NCBI GenBank assembly: GCA_964390295.1
Contig: CAYMHR010000026.1
Span: forward strand, 1 to 20,608
Direction of reading: 5' to 3'
Length of the DNA stretch: 20,608 nucleotides
Origin: RGIG3009 sp964390295
Lineage (GTDB): Bacteria > Bacillota > Clostridia > Oscillospirales > Acutalibacteraceae
The notes beneath the pieces were generated by a model. It saw only the letters and a program-made list of their open reading frames with translations. It ran no database searches and had not been told where the DNA came from. Shown in pieces: positions 1 through 7,232 of this stretch (positions within the stretch are counted from its first letter, which is position 1; each line of letters starts with the position of its first letter). The position numbers and the translations under genes are program-made.

Positions 1-108
1 GAATGTGCGGATTTTATTGCAAAAGAAAAAGACTCTGACCTTTTAAGTCAAAGCCCAATTTCTTCCATTTGCAATACCACAGATGTAATAAGTTTCTATA
101 CTGCCTCA

Positions 109-624
109 TCAACCCGTAGCAAACACCGTTCGGGTTTTATTTTTGCAAGAAACAACGACCTCGCCCTTGTAAACCGCCTCAACCGTAATAAACCGCAATT
201 CACTGACACGAATCCCGTTCCGCAGATCGTTTGCAAAAATAAGATTTAATCGTTCGTTACCTTGTTGCTTTGCAGTGTTGACAAGACGAACGTATTCCGC
301 TTTCGTCAGTTCCTTCTCTTCCAAACGGAAAGCTCTCCGTTGTACTTTGAACTGCTTGATACAGCAATCCGTCCACCCCATAAAGCGCAGAAACGCATTG
401 ACTGCCGCAATCATAGAATTCGCGCTAGTGATTTCATAGCGTTCAACAAGCGCCGCCTTAAATTCCATCACCACCGCTTTGCTAACTTCACGTGAAGCGG
501 CAAAGCTACGGAAGACCGCTACGTCACGTGCATACTTTTTGATGGTGTTCTCGCTCTTTTCATCACTGCGAAGCTGCGCTTCAAATTTCTCAATCATACC
601 TGCGGATACCATTCGTTTTTTCAT
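109..624 (-). pseudogene. Truncated tyrosine recombinase/phage-type integrase
   Basis: The reading frame holds the N-terminal SAM-like core-binding domain of a tyrosine recombinase (motif SENTIKKYARDVAVF) and the beginning of the catalytic domain, including the first catalytic arginine in GIRVSEL. It stops after KTRTVF with two stop codons in a row. Family members are usually about 280-300 residues and carry a later HxxR box and a nucleophilic tyrosine; both are missing in this 171-residue product. I chose the ATG at 624 because GGAGG lies 8 bases before it; an upstream ATG at 651 has no good site. Downstream, another frame continues open for about 30 codons (Gly-Leu-Met-Arg...), which may be a decayed, frameshifted continuation, but this is weak. 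It is probably a non-functional remnant of an integrative element. No attachment site was identified. Confidence 0.75.
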
Positions 625-710
625 ATTTCTTACCTCCGTATATTTTTGCACGGCAACACGTTACCATGCAAAACAATAGTGAGCCACTCCACCGCTCGAC
701 AGTCTCCCCC

Positions 711-739
711 TTGCATTTTGGAAGAAAGGTTGGTATACT
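711..739 (+). promoter_or_regulatory. Promoter of pgcA
   Basis: TTGCAT (711-716) and TATACT (734-739) are separated by 17 bases, a good sigma-A-type match. The start codon at 773 follows 33 bases later, with AGAAAGGA just before it. No other promoter is needed for the gene, since the upstream gene is on the other strand. Confidence 0.7.
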
Positions 740-772
740 AGTATTACATCATCACAGAAAGGATGCTTTACT

Positions 773-2488
773 ATGACTGTGGCTGAAAAATATGCTCTTT
801 GGCTGTCTCGCGCCGTCGATGATCCCGACCTGGTTTCCGATTTGAAGGCGATTGCCGACAACGACGAAGAAATTAACGAGCGATTTTACCGCGAGCTTGA
901 ATTCGGCACCGCCGGTCTGCGCGGCGTAATCGGTGCCGGCAATAACCGCATGAACATTTACACCGTTCGCAAAGCAACGCAGGGACTTGCCGATTATTTG
1001 AATCATCGCTATTCCCACTCTCGCGTCGCGATTTGCTTCGATTCGCGCATCAAATCCGACCTGTTTGCCAAGGAGGCGGCTCGCGTTTTGGCCGGCAACG
1101 GCATTGCCGTCAGCCTGTTCGCAGAGCTACAGCCGGTACCGGTTCTGTCCTTTGCCGTGCGCGAACTGCAGTGCCAAGCCGGCATTATGGTCACGGCCAG
1201 CCACAATCCTGCCAAATATAACGGCTATAAATGCTACGGCTCCGAAGGGTTCCAAATGACCGATGAGGATGCTAATGCCGTTACCGACTGCATCCGTCGC
1301 GTAGATACGTTCGACGGCGTTCGCTTGGCCGATTGGGATGAAGCGGTGAAAAACGGTGACGTCACCATGATCGGCGACGAGCTGGTCCAGCGCTATCTTG
1401 ATCGCGTTGCCGAACAGCAGATCAACCCCGGAATCTGCGAAAAAAGCGACCTGAAGGTGATTTATACCCCCTTAAACGGTGCCGGAAGCAAGCCAGTGCG
1501 CGCCATTTTGAAGCGTATCGGTCTGAAGCAGGTCACCGTCGTGCCGGAGCAGGAATTGCCGGATGGCAACTTCCCGACTGCTCCCTACCCCAACCCGGAA
1601 ATCCGGCAGGCCTTTACCTGCGCCTTGAAGCTGGCCGAGGTCGTCAAACCCAATCTGTTGCTCGCCACCGATCCGGACTGCGACCGCGTTGGTATTGCCG
1701 TGCGGCAGGACAACGAGTATGTGTTGCTAACCGGCAACGAGACGGGTTGCTTGCTTTTGGAGTATATTTTATCCTGCCGCCGTGCCAACGGCACCTTGCC
1801 GGAATCGCCGGTTGTAGTGAAAACCATTGTTACCTCCGATTTGGCGACGCGTATTGCGGAAAAGTACGGCTGTGAAATGCGTGAGGTGCTCACCGGCTTC
1901 AAATATATCGGCGAACAGATCGGCGAGCTGGAAGCGGCAGGCCATCCCGAACGGTATCAGCTCGGCTTTGAGGAAAGTTACGGTTATTTGGCCGGAACCC
2001 ATGCCCGTGACAAGGATGCGGTCGTCGCCTCCATGCTGATTTGCGAAATGGCCGCCTACTATGCCGGACGCGGCAAAACGCTGTTGGACGTTCTGCATGG
2101 CTTAAGCGAAGAACACGGCGCCTATTGTCACAAGCTGGTAAATATTCAGTTCGAGGGTGCCCGCGGTATGGCCGCGATGGATCAGCTGATGACCTCGCTG
2201 CGTGAAACGCCGCCCGTGGAAATCGCCGGTCTCAAGGTACTTGGCACCGCCGACTACCTGCGTTCCGAGCGCCGCACCGCCGACGGCGAGATCAAAGCAA
2301 TCCGGTTGCCGAAATCCAACGTGCTGGCCTATGAGCTGGAAAATCACGCCGGTCTCATCGTACGTCCCTCCGGCACCGAACCGAAAATTAAGGGCTATGT
2401 AACCGCCACCGGTGCCACGCCGGAAAAAGCCGCCGAGGTTGCCGACACACTACTGGCCGCCACCGAAACGCTTCTGTCCGCAAAATAA
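773..2488 (+). CDS. pgcA: Phosphoglucomutase/phosphomannomutase (alpha-PGM, PgcA type)
   Basis: This 571-residue enzyme would interconvert glucose 1-phosphate and glucose 6-phosphate (possibly also mannose phosphates) in the cytoplasm, feeding glycogen and envelope polysaccharide synthesis. All four alpha-D-phosphohexomutase signatures are visible: the catalytic phosphoserine loop TASHNPAKYNG (Ser about 143), the magnesium-binding DPDCDR (about 300-305), the sugar-binding GFEESYGY (about 398-405), and the C-terminal phosphate-binding RPSGTEPKIKG (about 531-541). The length fits the long Bacillus PgcA-like group rather than the 450-residue GlmM/ManB group. The ATG at 773 follows AGAAAGGA at a normal distance. 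The gene is monocistronic between its own promoter and a strong terminator. Substrate preference among hexose phosphates cannot be read from sequence. Confidence 0.93.
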   Translation: MTVAEKYALWLSRAVDDPDLVSDLKAIADNDEEINERFYRELEFGTAGLRGVIGAGNNRMNIYTVRKATQGLADYLNHRYSHSRVAICFDSRIKSDLFAKEAARVLAGNGIAVSLFAELQPVPVLSFAVRELQCQAGIMVTASHNPAKYNGYKCYGSEGFQMTDEDANAVTDCIRRVDTFDGVRLADWDEAVKNGDVTMIGDELVQRYLDRVAEQQINPGICEKSDLKVIYTPLNGAGSKPVRAILKRIGLKQVTVVPEQELPDGNFPTAPYPNPEIRQAFTCALKLAEVVKPNLLLATDPDCDRVGIAVRQDNEYVLLTGNETGCLLLEYILSCRRANGTLPESPVVVKTIVTSDLATRIAEKYGCEMREVLTGFKYIGEQIGELEAAGHPERYQLGFEESYGYLAGTHARDKDAVVASMLICEMAAYYAGRGKTLLDVLHGLSEEHGAYCHKLVNIQFEGARGMAAMDQLMTSLRETPPVEIAGLKVLGTADYLRSERRTADGEIKAIRLPKSNVLAYELENHAGLIVRPSGTEPKIKGYVTATGATPEKAAEVADTLLAATETLLSAK

Positions 2489-2498
2489 CAGCCATAAC

Positions 2499-2538
2499 AA
2501 ACGCGCGTCTGCTTGGTTCAGCAAGCAGACGCGCGTTT
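2499..2538. terminator. Bidirectional terminator between pgcA and the MFS gene
   Basis: A perfect 17-bp stem (2499-2515 pairing with 2522-2538) closes a 6-base loop, GTTCAG. Each arm ends in AAA/TTT so it reads as an intrinsic terminator from both sides. It lies between two convergent genes, 10 bases after the pgcA stop and 6 bases from the end of the transporter gene. Confidence 0.85.
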
Positions 2539-2544
2539 CACTTT

Positions 2545-3774
2545 TCAGTCTTCAATTTTGCTTTTCTCGTTTCGTGAGAAAACCGCCAACAGCACGAACA
2601 TGACTACGGGGAACAAGATCGCCGTCATCAGACCCATGCGTAAGCCGAACTGCTCCGGATCACCGCCGGTATAATACGGTTGTACCGCATCAGACACAAA
2701 GCCGGTCAACCACGGTCCCAGCGAGCAGCCGACGTCTCCGGCCAATGCCAGGCTGGCGAACAACGCCGTACCGCCGCGCGACACGCGCGGCACTACATAG
2801 CTCAGGGTCCCCGGCCACATCAAGCTCACCGACAAACCGCAAAAAGCACAGCCGAGTAACGCCAGCAACGGCCACGGCGAAAACACCGCCAATGCGTAGC
2901 AAAGAACGCACAGCACGGAGCTGGTCATCAGCACTGGGCGAAGCGGCACGTGATCACCAAAACGGCCATACCAAAACCGCCCCACACCCATAAACAGTGC
3001 AAACAAACACGGTCCCAGCAAATCGCCCATCACCTTGGGGATTCCCAACCCCTTTTCGGCAAACAACGATGCCCACTGTGCCATGGATTGCTCGGCGGCA
3101 CCGGCACAAATCATGGTGCCAAACGCAATCCAAAACGCTCCGCAGGAAAGCAGCTCCAGCAGTCCACCGTGTTCAGAGGCGCTTTCCACCGTTGGAAACG
3201 GGATGCGCAACCCACGTATCAGGTTCGACAACGGTAAAACCGCCCACGCCATGATGATCGCCCACCAATAATCGTTGCCGAGCAACGATAACAGGAGCGT
3301 TGTTACCACGACCGCCGCCACCTGGCCCAGCGGATAAAACGCGTGCACCAGTGTCAGCGAGGTTGCCTTGTTTTTGCTGGGAAGCGCGTCGGCCATCGGG
3401 CTGATCAGCACCTCCAACAATCCGGCACCGGCAGAGAATACCAGCGTGGCCAGCACCATACCGACATACGGAGTCGACACAATCCGCGGCAAAATACCAA
3501 ACAGCACCAGCCCCACCGCCGTTGCACCGTGTGCCACCATAAAGCAGATACGATACCCCAGACGATCGACAATATACAGCGACAGCAAATCCATCGTAAG
3601 TTGCGTTAAAAAATTGATCAGCACCAATCGGCCGAGCATTTCAAAGGAAACGGAAAACTGACTTTGCAAAATGGCAAAGAACAGCGGCACAACGTTAATG
3701 GCCAATGCTTGGATCGCCGCGCCCCAGTAACAGCTCTTCCACGTTCTTTGATAGTTGGGAGTCATTTTTACCAT
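2545..3774 (-). CDS. Major facilitator superfamily transporter
   Basis: A strongly hydrophobic protein of about 409 residues with roughly twelve membrane segments, fitting an MFS permease in the cytoplasmic membrane. The short basic loop after the second segment, DRLGYR, resembles the MFS loop 2-3 signature, and a long hydrophilic stretch in the middle separates two six-helix halves. The substrate is not recognisable; sugar or drug efflux would be guesses. The frame is open from a GTG at 3780, but ATG at 3774 (or 3765) is a more likely start; no strong ribosome site is visible, only AGTGGTG. It has its own promoter and converges with pgcA, so a shared function is not implied. Confidence 0.8.
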   Translation of the reverse strand: MVKMTPNYQRTWKSCYWGAAIQALAINVVPLFFAILQSQFSVSFEMLGRLVLINFLTQLTMDLLSLYIVDRLGYRICFMVAHGATAVGLVLFGILPRIVSTPYVGMVLATLVFSAGAGLLEVLISPMADALPSKNKATSLTLVHAFYPLGQVAAVVVTTLLLSLLGNDYWWAIIMAWAVLPLSNLIRGLRIPFPTVESASEHGGLLELLSCGAFWIAFGTMICAGAAEQSMAQWASLFAEKGLGIPKVMGDLLGPCLFALFMGVGRFWYGRFGDHVPLRPVLMTSSVLCVLCYALAVFSPWPLLALLGCAFCGLSVSLMWPGTLSYVVPRVSRGGTALFASLALAGDVGCSLGPWLTGFVSDAVQPYYTGGDPEQFGLRMGLMTAILFPVVMFVLLAVFSRNEKSKIED

Positions 3775-3805
3775 CACCACTTTTGTACAAATTATATAAG
3801 CATTT

Positions 3806-3833
3806 AGTATACACGAATTTCAGCTTTTGTCAA
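3806..3833 (-). promoter_or_regulatory. Promoter of the MFS gene
   Basis: On the minus strand TTGACA (3828-3833) is followed after 16 bases by TATACT (3806-3811). The -35 box is a perfect consensus. It lies back to back with the hydrogenase operon promoter, sharing a 180-base divergent region. Confidence 0.7.
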
Positions 3834-3862
3834 GCCGTTCAGCGGGAGGATCAATCGTTCGG

Positions 3863-3891
3863 GAAAAATCGATAAAAAATACCGATTTCTC
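3863..3891. promoter_or_regulatory. Candidate operator palindrome before the hydrogenase promoter
   Basis: GAAAAATCG (3863-3871) and CGATTTCTC (3883-3891) match as inverted repeats in 8 of 9 positions, spaced by 11 bases. The right arm ends one base before the -35 box of the hydrogenase promoter. It does not resemble a Rex site. A regulatory role is an inference from position only. Confidence 0.3.
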
Positions 3892-3892
3892 A

Positions 3893-3921
3893 TTGCAAAA
3901 CCAATTTTAATATTGTATAAT
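3893..3921 (+). promoter_or_regulatory. Promoter of the hydrogenase operon
   Basis: TTGCAA (3893-3898) and a perfect TATAAT (3916-3921) are spaced by 17 bases. The first start codon lies 39 bases downstream with AAGGAGG at 3945-3951. No other convincing promoter was found inside the five-gene run. Confidence 0.75.
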
Positions 3922-3960
3922 AGTGGACAGGTATGAATTACTTTAAGGAGGAACAGGTAA

Positions 3961-4458
3961 ATGCAGAAAAAAATCAGCACCCTTCCCTTCAAAGGAACCC
4001 CCGAACAGAAGGAAGCGTTGCAGAAGGTAATCGATGCCAACAAGCACGATTCCAGCCGGCTGATGGGTGTTATGCACGAAGCGCAAAACATCTACGGTTA
4101 TCTGCCCATCGAGGTTCAGCAAATGATTGCCGACGGCATGAACGTCCCGCTGGAAAAGGTGTACGGCGTGGCTACCTTCTACGCGCAGTTCGCACTGTCG
4201 CCGAAGGGCGAGTACAACATTTCCGTCTGTCTCGGAACGGCTTGCTACGTGAAAGGGTCCGGCGATCTGTTTGAAAAGCTCAAGGAGTTGCTCGGCATCG
4301 ATGCCGAAGAATGTACTCCCGACGGTCGCTTCTCGCTGACCGCCTGCCGTTGTATCGGTGCTTGCGGTCTGGCTCCCGTTCTTACCGTCAACGACGACGT
4401 GTACGGTAAGCTCACCGTAGACGACGTTCCCGGTATTCTCGCCAAATACGGCAAATAA
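3961..4458 (+). CDS. hydC: HydC/NuoE-like [2Fe-2S] subunit of the trimeric hydrogenase
   Basis: A 165-residue protein of the NuoE/24-kDa complex I subunit family. It has an N-terminal helical region and a C-terminal thioredoxin-like fold carrying one [2Fe-2S] cluster. The four ligands are visible as C-x4-C (Cys90, Cys95) and C-x3-C (Cys131, Cys135), the usual NuoE pattern. In trimeric bifurcating [FeFe]-hydrogenases this is the gamma subunit HydC, which docks on the NuoF-like flavoprotein. It opens the operon, and full-length hydB and hydA follow, so the hydrogenase assignment is better supported than complex I, no other subunits of which are present. AAGGAGG lies 9 bases before the ATG. Confidence 0.9.
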   Translation: MQKKISTLPFKGTPEQKEALQKVIDANKHDSSRLMGVMHEAQNIYGYLPIEVQQMIADGMNVPLEKVYGVATFYAQFALSPKGEYNISVCLGTACYVKGSGDLFEKLKELLGIDAEECTPDGRFSLTACRCIGACGLAPVLTVNDDVYGKLTVDDVPGILAKYGK

Positions 4459-4461
4459 CCC

Positions 4462-5004
4462 ATGCGTGAGCTATCGCTGAACGTTTTGGACGTTGCCCAA
4501 AACTCCATCGCAGCCAACGCCACGTTGGTTACGATTGCCATCGAAGAATCCGACGATCGATTGACGATCTGCATCGGTGACAACGGTTGCGGCATGACCC
4601 GTGAACAGCTGAAACGAATTCGCGACCCTTTTTACACCACCCGCAAAACGCGGCGCGTCGGTTTGGGGATTCCTCTGTTTCGCATGGCGGCCGAAATGGC
4701 AGGCGGTTCTTTCTCCATCGACTCACAGGTCGGGGTCGGTACCACGGTCACAGCTTGCTTCGGCTTGCATCACATCGACCGGATGCCGCTGGGAGATATC
4801 GTCGGCACGATGGACACGCTCATCCGCTTGAATCCGAACGTCGATTTTCTCTACCGTCACACGGTAGAGGGCCGCTCCTTTGAGCTGGACACCCGTTCCC
4901 TGCGCGAGGTACTGGACGGCGTTCCGCTTTCAGAGCCGGACGTTATGAACTGGATCGACGAAGCTCTGGCGGAAGGAATCCAGTCCTTGGATAGCAACGC
5001 TTAA
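4462..5004 (+). CDS. Small HATPase-domain protein in the hydrogenase operon
   Basis: A 180-residue protein whose first about 100 residues form a GHKL/HATPase ATP-binding domain. An N-box-like segment is at 12-20 (QNSIAANA), the G1 box DNGCGM at 40-45, an F-box-like DPFYTTR at 55-61, the G2 box GLGIPLF at 67-73, and GVGTT near 91. There is no dimerisation/phosphoacceptor histidine helix, no sensor domain and no membrane segment, so it is not a complete sensor kinase. The last 80 residues match no domain I know. The ATG comes 3 bases after the hydC stop without a clear ribosome site, so translation is probably coupled to hydC. From memory, similar proteins sit at this place in acetogen hydrogenase clusters (a gene called hydE there, unrelated to the maturase HydE) and were not part of the purified enzyme. 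A regulatory or assembly role is inference. Confidence 0.8.
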   Translation: MRELSLNVLDVAQNSIAANATLVTIAIEESDDRLTICIGDNGCGMTREQLKRIRDPFYTTRKTRRVGLGIPLFRMAAEMAGGSFSIDSQVGVGTTVTACFGLHHIDRMPLGDIVGTMDTLIRLNPNVDFLYRHTVEGRSFELDTRSLREVLDGVPLSEPDVMNWIDEALAEGIQSLDSNA

Positions 5005-5036
5005 TCACTATGATGATATAATTAGGAGGTTTTTGT

Positions 5037-5408
5037 ATGAAATCCATTGCGGAACTTCAGGCTCTCCGCGACAAAGCACGCGAAAAGATGACGGTACGCG
5101 AAGGTTCTCACGACGGAACACGCGTTGTCGTCGGCATGGCCACCTGTGGCATCGCCGCCGGCGCACGCCCCGTGCTGAAGGCCTTTACGGAAGAAATCGC
5201 CAAGCGCCATCTCGGTCACGTTGCCGTGGTGCAGACCGGGTGCATCGGCATGTGCGAATTCGAACCGATCGTTGAAGTCATTGCCCCCGGCAAAGAGAAA
5301 GTTACCTACGGCAGAGTCACCCCCGATATGGTCGCTAAAATTGTGACCGATCATCTGGTCAACGGCAATCCGGTGGCGGAATATACCGTCTCCAATTTAA
5401 TGAAATAA
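5037..5408 (+). CDS. Thioredoxin-like (2Fe-2S) ferredoxin-domain protein, HydD-like
   Basis: A 123-residue protein with the thioredoxin-like ferredoxin fold seen at the N terminus of HydB. It carries ATCGIAAGA (Cys37) and TGCIGMCE (Cys69, Cys73). A normal cluster of this fold uses C-x4-C plus C-x3-C, but the second position here is Gly42, so only three ligand cysteines are present. Either a non-cysteine ligand completes the cluster, the cluster is not held, or it is shared with a partner. The GMATCGIAAGA motif is, as I recall, typical of this small family, so this is not a mutation private to the strain. AGGAGG precedes the ATG by 7 bases. Its place between the HATPase gene and hydB suggests a small electron-transfer or assembly subunit of the hydrogenase. 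Confidence 0.8.
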   Translation: MKSIAELQALRDKAREKMTVREGSHDGTRVVVGMATCGIAAGARPVLKAFTEEIAKRHLGHVAVVQTGCIGMCEFEPIVEVIAPGKEKVTYGRVTPDMVAKIVTDHLVNGNPVAEYTVSNLMK

Positions 5409-5424
5409 GACAGGAGGAAAAAGA

Positions 5425-7215
5425 ATGTATCGTTCTCACGTGCTGGTTTGCGGCGGTACCGGTTGTACTTCCTCCAATAGCCAGGCTATTATTGAAACCT
5501 TGGAAAAAGAGATTGCGGCAAACGACCTGACCGACGAGGTAAAGGTCGTTCGCACCGGCTGCTTTGGTCTGTGTGCGCTTGGCCCGATCATGATCGTCTA
5601 TCCGGAGGGCTGCTTCTATTCCTGCGTCAAGGTAGAAGATATTCCGGAAATCGTTTCCGAGCATTTGCTCAAGGGTCGTATCGTCACCCGCTTGCTGTAC
5701 GATGAAACCGTCGCCAACGAAGGCGAGATCAAGGCGCTGAACGAAACGGATTTTTACAAAAAGCAGGTTCGTGTCGCTCTGCGTAACTGCGGCGTTATCA
5801 ATCCGGAATCGCTGGAAGAATACGTCGCCAACGACGGTTATCAGGCGTTGGCCAAGTGCTTGACTGAATACACCCCCGAACAGGTCATTCAGATCATTAC
5901 GGATTCCGGCCTGCGCGGTCGCGGCGGCGGCGGCTTCCCCACCGGTCGCAAATGGGCGCTCACCGCTCCCAACAAGGCACCGCAAAAGTACGTCGTTTGT
6001 AACGCCGACGAAGGCGATCCGGGTGCGTTTATGGACCGTTCCGTGCTGGAAGGCGACCCGCACTGTCTGGTCGAGGCCATGGCCATTGCCGGTTATGCGA
6101 TCGGCGCTTCCATGGGCTACGTTTACGTACGTGCCGAGTACCCCATCGCCGTGCGCCGTCTGCAGATCGCCATCGATGCTGCTCGCGCTGAAGGCTTGCT
6201 GGGTAAGAATATTTTCGGCACCGGATTCGACTTCGATATGGAAATCCGTTTGGGCGCCGGCGCGTTTGTGTGCGGCGAGGAAACGGCGTTGATGACCTCC
6301 ATTGAAGGCAATCGCGGTGAGCCGCGTCCCCGTCCCCCGTATCCGGCGATCAAGGGTCTGTACGGTTGCCCCACCGTGGAAAACAACGTGGAAACCTTTG
6401 CCAACGTTCCGCAAATCATCCTGAAGGGCGCCGACTGGTTCGCTTCGATGGGTACCGAGAAGTCCAAGGGCACCAAGGTGTTCGCTCTGGGCGGCAAAAT
6501 CAAGCATACCGGCCTGGTGGAAATCCCGATGGGTACTACCCTGCGCGAAATCGTTGAGGAAATCGGCGGCGGTATCCCGAATGGGAAAACCTTCAAGGCG
6601 GCACAAACCGGCGGCCCGTCCGGCGGTTGTATTCCGGCCTCGCTCATCGATACGCCTGTGGATTACGACAACCTCATCGCGATCGGTTGTATGATGGGCT
6701 CCGGCGGCTTGATCGTCATGGACGAAGATACCTGTATGGTCGATATGGCCAAGTTCTTCCTGGAATTCACCGTGGACGAATCCTGCGGCAAGTGCACGCC
6801 CTGCCGTGTCGGTACCAAGCGTCTGCTGGAAAAGCTGGAAAAAATCACTTCCGGCAAGGGCACGCTGGAGGACATCGACGAGTTGGAGCAGCTTTGCTAC
6901 TACATCAAGGAAAATTCCTTGTGCGGTCTGGGTCAAACCGCTCCCAACCCAGTTCTCTCCACCCTGCGCTTCTTCCGCGACGAATACGTCGCTCACGTTA
7001 CCGAAAAGCGCTGCCCGGCCGGTGTTTGCAAATCGTTGATGCATTATGAGATCGTGGCTGACAAGTGCAAGGGCTGTACCGCCTGCGCCCGCAAATGCCC
7101 GGTCGGTGCCATCAGCGGCTCGGTGAAAGAGCCTCACACCATCGATACCGAAAAATGTATCAAGTGCGGTGTGTGTATGGATACCTGTAAGTTCGGCGCT
7201 ATCGTGAAGAAATAA
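5425..7215 (+). CDS. hydB: HydB/NuoF-like NADH- and FMN-binding subunit of the hydrogenase
   Basis: A 596-residue flavoprotein that would bind NAD(H) and FMN and act at the electron-bifurcation end of the HydABC complex, linking NADH and ferredoxin to H2. Domain order: N-terminal thioredoxin-like [2Fe-2S] domain (Cys9, Cys14, Cys46, Cys50); glycine-rich FMN/NADH site GRGGGGFPTGRKW (about 163-175) and NADEGDPGAFMDR (about 193-205); the NuoF [4Fe-4S] motif SCGKCTPC (about 453-460) with a fourth ligand at Cys500; and a C-terminal pair of [4Fe-4S] ferredoxin motifs starting at Cys548 (CKGCTACARKCP and CIKCGVCMDTCK). The extra N- and C-terminal cluster domains are absent from complex I NuoF and typical of HydB. 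AGGAGG lies 7 bases upstream. hydA starts 17 bases after its stop. Confidence 0.93.
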   Translation: MYRSHVLVCGGTGCTSSNSQAIIETLEKEIAANDLTDEVKVVRTGCFGLCALGPIMIVYPEGCFYSCVKVEDIPEIVSEHLLKGRIVTRLLYDETVANEGEIKALNETDFYKKQVRVALRNCGVINPESLEEYVANDGYQALAKCLTEYTPEQVIQIITDSGLRGRGGGGFPTGRKWALTAPNKAPQKYVVCNADEGDPGAFMDRSVLEGDPHCLVEAMAIAGYAIGASMGYVYVRAEYPIAVRRLQIAIDAARAEGLLGKNIFGTGFDFDMEIRLGAGAFVCGEETALMTSIEGNRGEPRPRPPYPAIKGLYGCPTVENNVETFANVPQIILKGADWFASMGTEKSKGTKVFALGGKIKHTGLVEIPMGTTLREIVEEIGGGIPNGKTFKAAQTGGPSGGCIPASLIDTPVDYDNLIAIGCMMGSGGLIVMDEDTCMVDMAKFFLEFTVDESCGKCTPCRVGTKRLLEKLEKITSGKGTLEDIDELEQLCYYIKENSLCGLGQTAPNPVLSTLRFFRDEYVAHVTEKRCPAGVCKSLMHYEIVADKCKGCTACARKCPVGAISGSVKEPHTIDTEKCIKCGVCMDTCKFGAIVKK

Positions 7216-7232
7216 GGAAGGAGATGCCAATT

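Noticed and set aside
3834..3960. Rex operator controlling the hydrogenase
   Set aside because: No TTGTTAAN4TTAACAA-like palindrome occurs in the divergent region.
5017..5022. TATAAT with upstream TGA (extended -10) before the ferredoxin gene
   Set aside because: No -35 box at a suitable distance, and transcription would begin at or beyond the ribosome binding site.
5359..7230. A 623-codon open frame on the minus strand opposite hydB
   Set aside because: It is a shadow of hydB codon usage; the plus-strand frame has all NuoF motifs, and the antisense product is His/Gly-rich with no recognisable domain.
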